Source: Hyphomicrobium_A sp963782555 (GTDB lineage Bacteria > Pseudomonadota > Alphaproteobacteria > Rhizobiales > Hyphomicrobiaceae). From it: a DNA stretch of 64,000 nucleotides. A program made the translations under genes and the position numbers. The notes beneath the pieces were generated by a model, which was given only the letters and a program-made list of their open reading frames with translations, was not told the origin of the DNA and ran no database searches. Positions 45,872 through 54,680 of the stretch are shown one piece after another. The stretch spans positions 496,001 through 560,000 of the forward strand of contig CAWAKB010000005.1 of assembly GCA_963782555.1 (NCBI GenBank). Direction: 5' to 3'. Within the stretch, counting starts at the first letter, position 1, and each line of letters begins with the position of its first letter.

Positions 45872-48371
45872 ATGGTTGCGAGTCCTGCAAAAAAGAGGAT
45901 GTCTCCCGGCCTCAGCCGGGCAGAAGCGGCTTCGCGCCTTGCCCACCATGGCCCCAACGCGCTGCCGGAGGCGCCGCCCGAGAGCGTCTGGAAGCGCCTG
46001 TTGCGCCAGTTCGCGAGCCCGCTCATCTACATTCTCTTGTTCGCGCTTGGCGTCGATATCGCGCTTTGGATCTATGAGGGCGCGCACGGCGTTCCCGTTC
46101 GAGTCCGTCGCCATTGCCGCGATCCTCGTGCTCAATGCTGGGCTCGGCACCTACCAGGAAGGCAAGGCGGAAGCGGCGCTCGCGCACCTGAAGGCGATGG
46201 CGGCCCCTAGTGTCTGGGTGCTGCGCGATGGCGCGCTGCAGGAGATCTCGAGCCCCGACCTCGTCCCCGGCGACGTCGTGCGTATCGAGGCAGGCGATCG
46301 CGTTCCCGCCGACGGGACATTTGTTTCAGACAGTGAGGTCTCCGTCGACAAGTCGGTGCTGACCGGCAAGTCGCTGCCTGTCACCAAGCGCACGAGCGCC
46401 GAGCTCTTCAGCGGCACCCTGCTCGTGCGCGGCAAGGGCTACATGGAGGTCGTCCGGACGGGGGCCGACAGCGCCATGGGGCGGCTCGCCACCATGATCG
46501 GCGGCATCGAGGCCGGCACCACGCCGCTCGAGCGCCGCCTGCGCACCTTCGGCAATCAGGTCGCCTACGCGATCCTGGCCTTGGGGCTGGTGCTGACGAT
46601 CGGCGGCCTGGTGGTGGAGGGCGTGGCGCGCATCGGCCACGTCCTTCTGTTCTCGGTGGCGCTCGCCGTCGCCGCCGTGCCCGAAGGCCTGCCGGCGGTG
46701 ATGACGCTTGCCTTGGCCCTGGGGGTGGAGAGCCTGGCGCGGCGCAAGGCCATCGTTCGCCGTTTGAGCGCGGTGGAGGCGTTGGGCTCCGTGACCGTCA
46801 TAGCCACCGACAAGACCGGCACGCTGACCGAGAACCGCATGCACGTGAAGGCGCTCGATGCCAGCGATGAGGCGCGCGCGCTGAAGGCGATGGTGCTTGC
46901 CAACGATGCCGAGCCCGGCGCACGCGTCGGCGATCCCCTCGAGATCGCGCTCCTCGATTTTGCCGCTGCCCGGGGCCACGACACCGTCGGCGAGAGCGAC
47001 GGCCACACGCGGCTTGGCAGCCGGCCCTTCGACAGCGCGGCCGGTTTCATGCGCGTGACTGTCTTGGAGGACGAGCGGCCGACGAGCTACCTGAAGGGTG
47101 CACCGGAGGTGCTTCTCGCCCGCAGCCGCCTCTCGGATAACGAGAGGCTCGGCTGGGAGGAGAAGGCCCGGGCGCGCGCCCGGGAAGGCTTCCGCGTGCT
47201 GGCGCTCGGCTGGCGCGAGGGGGAAGCCGAGACCGACCTCGCTTTTCTCGGCCTGGTCATGCTGTGGGACCCGCCGCGCGCGGAGGTCCCCGATGCGCTG
47301 CGGCTGGCGCAGGCCGCCGGTATCCGCGTCGTCATGATCACCGGCGACCACCCGGCGACCGCCGAGACGGTCGCCGAGGAAATCGGAATTGCCCCGCGCC
47401 GGGTGCTTACGGGCCGCGACATCGACCAGATGGCGGCGGACGAGCTGAGCGTGGCGGTGCGTGAGGTCGACGTGTTCGCGCGCGCCTCTCCTGAGCACAA
47501 GCTCAGGCTGGTCGAGGCCCTGAAGGCCAACGGCGAGGTGGTGGCGGTGACCGGCGACGGCGTCAACGATGCGCCGGCTTTGAAACGTGCCGACGTCGGC
47601 GTTGCCATGGGGCGGCGGGGCTCGGACGTGGCGCGCGAGGTGGCCGATCTGGTGCTGATGGACGACAACTTTGCCACCATCGTCGCGGCCATCGAGGAAG
47701 GGCGCAGCATCTACGAGAACATCCAGAAGTGCATCCGCTTCCTGTTCTCGGCCAACCTGGCGCTGGTGCTGCTCGTCGTGGGCGGCCTGGGGCTTTCCTT
47801 CATGCTCGGATTGAAGGATCCCGAGGACGGCGTCTTCCTGTTGCCGCTCACCGCCGTGCAGCTGTTGTGGATCAACGTGATCGGCAATGGCGCGCCGGCG
47901 CTCGCACTCACCTTCGACCGCAACCCGGGCATCATGAATAAGCGCCCGCGCCCGGCCGACGGGCGACTGCTCGACGCCCTATCCGTGCGCTTCATTGTCA
48001 TCTCGGGGCTGGCCAAGGCGTTCGCCGGCATCGTGCTGTTCTTGCTCTTGCCGTTCCTCGGCTACGCCATCCTGGAGACGAGGACCGCGGTGTTCCTCTA
48101 CGAGTCGATCGCGGAGGTCGCGTTCTCCTATCCTTCGCGCCGCATTCATCTCAAGCCGCTGCGCAACACATTCCTGCATGTCGCCGTCGCCGCATCGATC
48201 GTGCTGCAGATCCTGACGGTGCTCGTCCCGGCGCTACGCGCGCTCCTCGGTCTCGTGCCCATCGACGTTGCCGTCGCTTTGATGATCACCGTGGGCGTGC
48301 TGTGGAGCTGGGCGGTCGCCGAACTCGTGGGATGGTGGCTCGCAAGGCAAGACGGTGATGGTGCGCGCTAG
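45872..48371 (+). pseudogene. P2-type cation-transporting ATPase with N-terminal frame break
   Basis: A cation-pumping P-type ATPase of about 830 residues if repaired. The N-terminal domain and first helices read from the ATG at 45872 (LSRAEAASRLAHHGPNALPE to IALWIYEGAHG). The rest reads in another frame from about 46092 (FPFESVAIAAILVLNAGLGT). One extra G near 46091 explains the switch. The later parts are intact: PEGLPAVMTLALALG in helix 4, the phosphorylation motif DKTGTLTENRM and GDGVNDAPALKRADVGVAMG. It resembles PMR1/Ca- or Na/K-type pumps. Everything else is well conserved and the neighbours are tightly spaced, so an assembly indel is at least as likely as true inactivation. It overlaps copD by 4 bp at the 3' end. 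Confidence 0.8.
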
Positions 48372-49219
48372 GTGTCGGGGCCGGTTGCGACGAGCCAGGC
48401 GGTGGCGCAGAGGATGAGCGCAGCCACGGCGATCTCCACCCGGATGGCCCTGCGCAGGCGGGCGGCGCCCAGGGCATAGTCGCGGCGGAGGAGAGGCGTG
48501 AGGCGCAGCTTGTTGACAGCGGCAATCGTCAAGAGCAGGGCGACGAGCACGAGCTTGATCGCCAACCTTTGCTGATAGGCGCTATCGAGCCGCACCGAGC
48601 CGCCCGTCAGCAGCAGCACGAGCAACGCCCCGGCTGCCAACAGTCCACCGACGACAAGGACAGCTCGGCCCCCGAACTGCTCGATCGTCGCCACGGCGGC
48701 GGCCGGCTCGACGCGGCGCGTCACGGCGATCAGTGGAAAGAGCGCGCCGAGCCACCAGTTCACGGCGGTCAGGTGGACAAAAAGAAGGGGCGCAACCAAA
48801 AGGCGCCCCTCGCTGGCCGCCGTGTGTCCTTCGAGAAGAAACGAGCCGATCAGCACGAACGCCGCCGTTATGCCGACCGACGCCCAGCGCAATCCGACCG
48901 CAAAGATGACGGCGGCTGCGATCAGGCGCACGGCTGCGGCCTGACCGATCGGCGTTTGCATGCCCATCCAGCGCAGGTCGGGCCCGAATGCGAGGCTCCA
49001 ATCACTGTCGGCGATGGCGAGCTGAAATACGCCGTAACGCAAGGGCTCGATCACGAGCAGCAAGAGAAAGCCCACAACGATCTGGCGCCGCAGGGCGGGG
49101 GCGACCGCGCCCGAGACCTCCGAGAAGCTCGCCCTGAACAGCATGGCGCCTGAAACCGAGATGCCGCTGGCGTAGGTGAGGGCGCGCAGCAAGACGGCGG
49201 CTTGTTCGGGGAGGATCAT
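48368..49219 (-). CDS. copD: CopD-family copper resistance/uptake membrane protein
   Basis: A 283-residue integral membrane protein with about eight hydrophobic segments and the CopD-domain pattern LLVAPLLFVHLTAVNWWLGA. CopD proteins are associated with copper transport across the inner membrane together with periplasmic CopC. The ATG at 49219 overlaps the copC stop as ATGA, which supports it over a longer start at 49303. It converges on the P-type ATPase gene with a 4-bp overlap. Confidence 0.85.
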   Translation of the reverse strand: MILPEQAAVLLRALTYASGISVSGAMLFRASFSEVSGAVAPALRRQIVVGFLLLLVIEPLRYGVFQLAIADSDWSLAFGPDLRWMGMQTPIGQAAAVRLIAAAVIFAVGLRWASVGITAAFVLIGSFLLEGHTAASEGRLLVAPLLFVHLTAVNWWLGALFPLIAVTRRVEPAAAVATIEQFGGRAVLVVGGLLAAGALLVLLLTGGSVRLDSAYQQRLAIKLVLVALLLTIAAVNKLRLTPLLRRDYALGAARLRRAIRVEIAVAALILCATAWLVATGPDT

Positions 49220-49596
49220 TGTTGTGTGGGGGCGCCAGATCCCGAAACCGTAAACGCGAAGTGCCCCTTCATCACGTGCCCGTCCTCCGACACCGCCGTC
49301 CATGAGACGTCATAGGCGCCTGCTGGGAGCGCGTCGACCGAGACCGTGGCGGCCTCAGCGAAGGTCTTCGGCAGCGCGCCCTTGATCGCCACCTGCTGAT
49401 CAGCAGCGGCCCGGTGTACGCGGACCAGCGTCAGGCGCATGCGGTGCGAGAACCGCATCTCTATCTTTGACAGGCCAGCGGCAACCGTCGCCCCGTCCTT
49501 GGGAACGCTCGCCATCATCTTGGCGTGCGCGAAGGCTGATCCTGTCGCGGCCGCGGCGAGCAGCACGGCCGCGATCGCCATCCTCACAAAGGGCAT
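49216..49596 (-). CDS. copC: Periplasmic copper-binding protein CopC
   Basis: A 126-residue protein with a signal peptide (MPFVRMAIAAVLLAAAATGS, cleaved before HAKMM). The mature N-terminal His in AHAKMMASVPKDG, and DGHVMKGHFAFTVSG near the end, are the typical copper ligands and beta-strand pattern of CopC. It binds copper in the periplasm and passes it to CopD. A strong GAGGAGGAAA ribosome site precedes the ATG at 49596. It forms a copD-copC pair directly after the CusA-like gene on the same strand. Confidence 0.9.
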   Translation of the reverse strand: MPFVRMAIAAVLLAAAATGSAFAHAKMMASVPKDGATVAAGLSKIEMRFSHRMRLTLVRVHRAAADQQVAIKGALPKTFAEAATVSVDALPAGAYDVSWTAVSEDGHVMKGHFAFTVSGSGAPTQQ

Positions 49597-49618
49597 GCTT
49601 TCCTCCTCATGGCGCGGC

Positions 49619-52600
49619 TCAACGCGCGCTCTCCTCGTCTGCGAGCGTAACAAACGGCGCCGCGGTTGCCGAGGCGTGCTGCCGCCGCAGCCCGCGCTCC
49701 TTGATGAGGGCGTAGACGACGGGGATGACGACCAGCGTCAGCATGGTCGAGGACACCATGCCTCCGATCATCGGCACGGCGATGCGCTGAATCACCTCCG
49801 AGCCGGTGCCGGTGCTCCACAGGATCGGCAAAAGCCCGGCGGTGATGGCGACTACCGTCATCATCTTGGGGCGCACGCGCTCCACCGCGCCGACCATGAT
49901 CGCCTGGTGCAGGTCGCCGCGAGCGAACGGTCTCTTCTCGCGCGCGGCCCGGGCGCGGGCCTCCCTCAAGGCGTTGTCGAGATAGATCAGCATGACGACG
50001 CCCGTCTCGGCGGCGACGCCGGCCAGCGCAATGAAGCCGACAGCGACCGCGACGGAAAGATTAAATCCCAGATACCACACGAGCCACAGTCCGCCGACCA
50101 GGGCAAATGGCAGCGACGCCATGACGATGAGCGTCTCCGTGATGCGGCGGAAGTTGAGGTAGAGCAGCAGGAAGACGAGGGCGAGCGTCAGCGGCACCAC
50201 CAGCTCGAGACGCGCCTTGGCGCGCTCGTAGTATTCGTATTGCCCGCTCCAGACGGCGTAGTAGCCGGGCGGAAACTTGACTCGCGCAGCCACGGCCTTC
50301 TTCGCGTCGGCGACGTAGGACCCCAGATCGCGCTCACGCGCATCGACGAAGATGTAGGCGGCGAGCTGGGCGTTCTCGGTGCGGATGACGCCGGGGCCCC
50401 GCGTCAGCGCCACCTTGGCGACGCTTCCCAGCGGGATCGAGGCGCCATTCGGGAGCGGCACCAGCACCTCGCGTGCAATGGCCTGTGGATCGGAGCGCAC
50501 GTCGCGCGGGTAGCGCACGCTCACGGTGTAGCGCTCGCGCCCCTCCACCGCGGTCGTCACCGGCTCGGCGCCCAAGGCCGAGGCGATCACCTGCTGCACG
50601 TCCCCGACCATGAGGCCGTAGCGCGCAAGCTCGGTGCGGTTGGGCGTGATCTCCATGTAGTTGGCGCCCATGATGCGCTCGGCGAAGGCGCTGGATGTGC
50701 CGGGCACCGTCTTGATCGCGGCCTCGATCTGGCGCGCGAGCCGCTCGATCTCGGTCAGGTCGCGGCCCAGCACCTTGACGCCGACGGGCGTGCGGATGCC
50801 CGTCGCCAACATGTCGATGCGTGCCTTGATGGGCATGGTCCAGGCATTGGAGACGCCGGGGAACTGCAGCGCGGCGTCCATCTTCTCGATCAGCTTGTCG
50901 GTGGTCATGCCGGCCGGCCATTCGCTTTCCGGCGTCAGGTTGATCACCGTCTCGAACATCTCGGTCGGCGCCGGGTCGGTAGCGGTCGCCGCGCGCCCCG
51001 CCTTGCCCCATACGCTGGCCACCTCCGGGAACGACTTGATGATTTTGTTCTGGGTCTGCAGCAGCTCCGCCGCCTTGGTGATGGAGAGACCGGGAAGCGT
51101 GGTTGGCATGTAGAATAGCGTGCCCTCGTTGAGCGTCGGCATGAACTCCGAGCCGACCCGCTGCGCCGGGTAGACCGTCGCGGCGAGCACGGCGATGGCC
51201 GCTAAGATGGTGAGCGTCTTGGCGCGCAGCACCGTCTGGATGACCGGCCGGTAGATCCAGATCAAGAAACGGTTCAACGGGTTCCTGCGTTCCGGGACGA
51301 TGCGGCCGCGCACGAAGATCACCATCAGCGCCGGGACGAGCGTCACCGACAGGAAGGCTGACGCCCCCATGGCGAAGGTCTTGGTGAAGGCCAGGGGCTT
51401 GAACAGGCGGCCCTCCTGCGCCTCCAGCGCAAAGATCGGCAGGAACGACACGGTGATAATCAGAAGCGAGAAGAACAGCGCCGGGCCCACCTCGCTTGCC
51501 GCCTCGATCAGAACCTCGGTGCGCGGCTTGCCCGGCGGGGCGCGCTCCAAGTGCTTGTGCGCGTTCTCGATCATGACGATGGCCGCGTCGACCATGGCGC
51601 CGATGGCGATGGCAATGCCGCCCAGGCTCATGATGTTGGAGGAGATCCCCAGCTGGTACATGAAGATATAGGCGATGAGGATGCCGAGCGGCAGCGTCAG
51701 GATGGCAACGAGCGCGCTGCGCGCGTGCAGAAGAAAGATCACGCACACGAGCGCAACGATGAGGCTTTCCTCGAAGAGCGTGGACTTCAGCGTGGCGATC
51801 GCGCGCTTGATCAGCTCGGACCGATCGTAGACCGGCACGATCTTGGTGCCCGCGGGCAGGCTCGGCGCGATCTGGGCGAGCTTCGCCTTGACGTTGTTGA
51901 TGACCGACAAGGCGTTCGCCCCAAAGCGCTGTACGGCGATGCCGCTGACCACCTCGCCCTCGCCGTTCAATTCGGCGACCCCGCGGCGCTCGTCGGGGGC
52001 GAGCTCGACGCGGGCCACGTCGCGCACCAGAACCGGTGCACCATCCCGCACCTTCAGCACGATCTGCTCGATGTCCTTGGGCCCGCGGAAATAGCCGCGC
52101 CCGCGCACCATGAACTCGGTCTCGGCCAGCTCCACGACGCGCCCGCCCACGTCCATGTTGGAGTCTCGGATCGCCTCGCGCACCTTGGTCAGGGGTATGT
52201 TGAAAGCCTTGAGGCGGCGCGGATCGACGATCACGGAATACTGACGCACGAAGCCGCCGACGCTCGCCACCTCGGAGACGCCTCCGGCCTCCGCGACCGC
52301 GAACCGCACCTGCCAGTCCTGCGTGGTTCTGAGCTCGGCCAACGTGCGCTTCGCTGCTATCACCGCGTACTGGTAGACCCAGCCGACTCCGGTCGCGTCG
52401 GGACCGAGCGTCGCCGTCACGCCGCTTGGAAGCTGGCGCTGGGCAGCAGAGAGGTACTCGAGCACGCGCGAGCGCGCCCAGTAGAGGTCGGTGCCGTCCT
52501 CGAAGATGACGTAGACGAAGCTCACGCCAAAAAAAGAAAAGCCGCGCACGATGCGCGCCTTCGGCACGCTCAGGAGCGCGGTCGACAACGGAAAGGTCAC

Positions 52601-52792
52601 CTGGTCCTCGACCACCTGCGGTGCCTGACCGGGATACTCGGTGTAGACGATGACCTGGGTGTCGGAGAGGTCGGGGATGGCATCGAGCGGAACCTGGCGC
52701 ACGGCGTAAATGCCGGCGCCCGCCAGGAAGGCAGCGCCGAGCATGACGAGCACGAGGTTGCGGGCCGACCAGCGGATGACGGCGGCGATCAT
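49619..52792 (-). CDS. cusA: Heavy-metal RND efflux pump, CusA/CzcA family
   Basis: A 1057-residue HME-RND pump. The N-terminus (VRQVPLDAIPDLSDTQVIVY) is diagnostic of the heavy-metal subgroup. The fourth helix has GAMVDAAIVMIENAHKHLER with the relay Asp. The segment ARIDMLATGIRTPVGVKVLG matches the CusA region that holds a substrate-binding Met, and LNEGTLFYMPTTLPGLS gives another. These methionines favour Cu(I)/Ag(I) over Zn/Co, supported by the copC/copD neighbours. Its ATG overlaps the adaptor stop as ATGA. No CusC-type outer-membrane gene is nearby. Confidence 0.9.
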   Translation of the reverse strand: MIAAVIRWSARNLVLVMLGAAFLAGAGIYAVRQVPLDAIPDLSDTQVIVYTEYPGQAPQVVEDQVTFPLSTALLSVPKARIVRGFSFFGVSFVYVIFEDGTDLYWARSRVLEYLSAAQRQLPSGVTATLGPDATGVGWVYQYAVIAAKRTLAELRTTQDWQVRFAVAEAGGVSEVASVGGFVRQYSVIVDPRRLKAFNIPLTKVREAIRDSNMDVGGRVVELAETEFMVRGRGYFRGPKDIEQIVLKVRDGAPVLVRDVARVELAPDERRGVAELNGEGEVVSGIAVQRFGANALSVINNVKAKLAQIAPSLPAGTKIVPVYDRSELIKRAIATLKSTLFEESLIVALVCVIFLLHARSALVAILTLPLGILIAYIFMYQLGISSNIMSLGGIAIAIGAMVDAAIVMIENAHKHLERAPPGKPRTEVLIEAASEVGPALFFSLLIITVSFLPIFALEAQEGRLFKPLAFTKTFAMGASAFLSVTLVPALMVIFVRGRIVPERRNPLNRFLIWIYRPVIQTVLRAKTLTILAAIAVLAATVYPAQRVGSEFMPTLNEGTLFYMPTTLPGLSITKAAELLQTQNKIIKSFPEVASVWGKAGRAATATDPAPTEMFETVINLTPESEWPAGMTTDKLIEKMDAALQFPGVSNAWTMPIKARIDMLATGIRTPVGVKVLGRDLTEIERLARQIEAAIKTVPGTSSAFAERIMGANYMEITPNRTELARYGLMVGDVQQVIASALGAEPVTTAVEGRERYTVSVRYPRDVRSDPQAIAREVLVPLPNGASIPLGSVAKVALTRGPGVIRTENAQLAAYIFVDARERDLGSYVADAKKAVAARVKFPPGYYAVWSGQYEYYERAKARLELVVPLTLALVFLLLYLNFRRITETLIVMASLPFALVGGLWLVWYLGFNLSVAVAVGFIALAGVAAETGVVMLIYLDNALREARARAAREKRPFARGDLHQAIMVGAVERVRPKMMTVVAITAGLLPILWSTGTGSEVIQRIAVPMIGGMVSSTMLTLVVIPVVYALIKERGLRRQHASATAAPFVTLADEESAR

Positions 52793-54084
52793 GGCTGCCC
52801 TCCATGCGCCGGATCCGGTTGCGTCTCGTCTGCAGTGAAGCCGGCGAGGGCTGCCTTGAAGTTGCTCTCGGCGTCGATCAGGAAGTTGGCCGCCACCACG
52901 ACCTCCTCGCCGGCCGCGACCCCCTCCTTGATCTCGGTGTAGTTTTGGCCCTTGAGGCCCAGCTTGACGGAACGCGGCGCGAAGCGGCCTTCCCCGCGCG
53001 CCACCAGGACGACCTGGCGGTCGCCGCTGTTGATGATGGCCGAGTTGGGCACCGCAACCCGGGGCTTTTCACCGGCACCCGTATCGATCTCCACGTCCGC
53101 ATACATCTCGTGCTTGATGCGGCCTCCGGGGTTGTCGAGCTCGATGCGCACCTTGCCGGTGCGCGTCGCCGCATCGAGCTCGTGCAGGATGAAGGTGACG
53201 CGGCCCTTGAACGTCTCCGAGGGGAAAGCCATGAAGTGCAGCGTCGCCGGCTGCCCGATGGCGATGAGCCCCATGTCTTGCTCGGCCACGTCGGCGATGA
53301 CCCAGATTTTCTTCAGGTTGGCGATGCGGAAAATCTCATCGCCCATGCGCACCATCTGTCCATCGATGGCGTTCTTTTTCATGACGTAGCCGTCGGCCGG
53401 CGAGGGCCAGTCGATCGACATGACGGGCGTGCCGGTCCGCTTCAGCCGGTCCAGCACCGCCTGCGGAACCTCGAGGTTGTGCAGCTTCTGCTCGGCGCCC
53501 TTGAGATTGACAGTGCGGTCCGACGGCAAACCGATGCTGTAATCGACCTGTGCGTTGACCATGGCCGGGCTGTAGATGCGAAACAGCGGCTGGCCTTTTT
53601 TCACGCGCGCGCCGGTTTCCTCCACGTAGAGCTTCTCGATGAAGGCGTCGGCGCGCAGCGTCACCGAGTAGAGCGAGCGCTCGTCCGGCTTGGCGATGCC
53701 GGCGGCGCGCACGGGCCGCTCAAGGCGGCGCATGGCGGCGCGCTCGGTCCTGACGCCGGAGCGCTGGACGCGGTCGAGGCTGATCTTGACGGTCCCCGGG
53801 GCAACCTCCGCCTCGTCGGCGTAGACGGGGATGTAGTCCATGCCCATGGAGTCCTTCTTCGGCACCGGCGAGGTGTCGGCAAGCCCCATGGGGTTGCGGT
53901 AGTAGAGCGGCTTGCGCTCCTTGGCGTCGGCCGTCTCAGACGGCTTGGCTGCGTCAGCCGTACGGTGATCATGAGCGGCGGTGACATCCGGCCAGGCGCC
54001 GGTGCCGAGCCGGTATCCGCCGGCGCCCGCTGCGGCGGCCAGCGTCAGTGCGCCGGCGGCAACCGCAATCAGCTTGAGCTGCAT
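52789..54084 (-). CDS. cusB: Heavy-metal RND periplasmic adaptor, CusB family
   Basis: A 431-residue adaptor. An N-terminal hydrophobic segment (LIAVAAGALTLAAAAGAGGY) is followed by a heavy-metal-binding domain with YYRNPMGLADTSPVPKKDSM and GMDYIPVY, whose methionines can bind Cu(I). The lipoyl-like and beta-barrel parts follow, for example SPADGYVMKKNAIDGQMVRM. It delivers metal to, and connects, the CusA-like pump. It is coupled to that gene by ATGA and is 88 bp after the His/Cys-rich small gene on the same strand. Confidence 0.88.
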   Translation of the reverse strand: MQLKLIAVAAGALTLAAAAGAGGYRLGTGAWPDVTAAHDHRTADAAKPSETADAKERKPLYYRNPMGLADTSPVPKKDSMGMDYIPVYADEAEVAPGTVKISLDRVQRSGVRTERAAMRRLERPVRAAGIAKPDERSLYSVTLRADAFIEKLYVEETGARVKKGQPLFRIYSPAMVNAQVDYSIGLPSDRTVNLKGAEQKLHNLEVPQAVLDRLKRTGTPVMSIDWPSPADGYVMKKNAIDGQMVRMGDEIFRIANLKKIWVIADVAEQDMGLIAIGQPATLHFMAFPSETFKGRVTFILHELDAATRTGKVRIELDNPGGRIKHEMYADVEIDTGAGEKPRVAVPNSAIINSGDRQVVLVARGEGRFAPRSVKLGLKGQNYTEIKEGVAAGEEVVVAANFLIDAESNFKAALAGFTADETQPDPAHGGQP

Positions 54085-54172
54085 TGTGTGGTCGTCCTTC
54101 TCGCAGAGGGAATGCGTGTGCAGCCGCAGGCGCTTGCGCGCTCACGGTCAACGCCCGTGTCTCAAGAGAAGG

Positions 54173-54559
54173 TCAGGCTCGGGGAGGGGGGAGCTGCGGC
54201 GCCGACGACCATCCGGGCGGCCGCTCGGTAAGGTGCGGGGCAACTCGAAACGCCAAGGCAGCCCGCGCCTTCCGGCTGGGTGGCATCACGGCCATCTGGC
54301 CGAAGCACTTCTGCAGGCAGGTCTCTCCGCAGGTGCCCTTGTCGTGGCAACAGCAGGGGCCGCCAGCCGCTTTGTGGTTGCAGTGGCCGGCGCCGGGCCT
54401 GTCGGCCAACTCCGCCATCGGCATGGCGCCGTGGTGGTGGTGCATGACGTGGTGGTGGGATTCGTGCACCGAGGCATCGTGCGCCGACGCCGCACCGACC
54501 GGCGCCAGCACCATGGCGGCGGCGACGAGAAACGTCAGCGCTCTGCGAACAAAGGCCAA
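54173..54559 (-). CDS. His/Cys-rich exported protein, probable metal binding
   Basis: A 128-residue protein with a signal peptide (ending ASAHD). A histidine cluster, HESHHHVMHHHHGAMPM, is followed by a cysteine-rich segment, GPCCCHDKGTCGETCLQKC. This composition suggests binding of copper, zinc or a similar metal in the periplasm. It is the first gene of the leftward metal cluster, just upstream of cusB, which supports a role as a copper buffer or sensor partner. I do not recognise a named family. The Pro-rich C-terminal tail looks poorly conserved. Confidence 0.65.
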   Translation of the reverse strand: MAFVRRALTFLVAAAMVLAPVGAASAHDASVHESHHHVMHHHHGAMPMAELADRPGAGHCNHKAAGGPCCCHDKGTCGETCLQKCFGQMAVMPPSRKARAALAFRVAPHLTERPPGWSSAPQLPPPRA

Positions 54560-54680
54560 GGCATCCTCCGAAGCAGCTCAGCATGGCGACTTTCTCTGGC
54601 CGGTCAAGGCGCAGGATCGCCACAGCAGCAGACGCCTGAACGGAGCCTTGCGGACCGCGCAAAAAAGCGGACGGTCCTGC

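Noticed and set aside
49439..52942. Very long open frames antisense to and out of frame with the CusA/CusB genes (up to 823 codons)
   Set aside because: They are Arg/His/Ala-rich, lack family motifs, and are explained by GC-rich third positions of the real genes on the other strand or frame.
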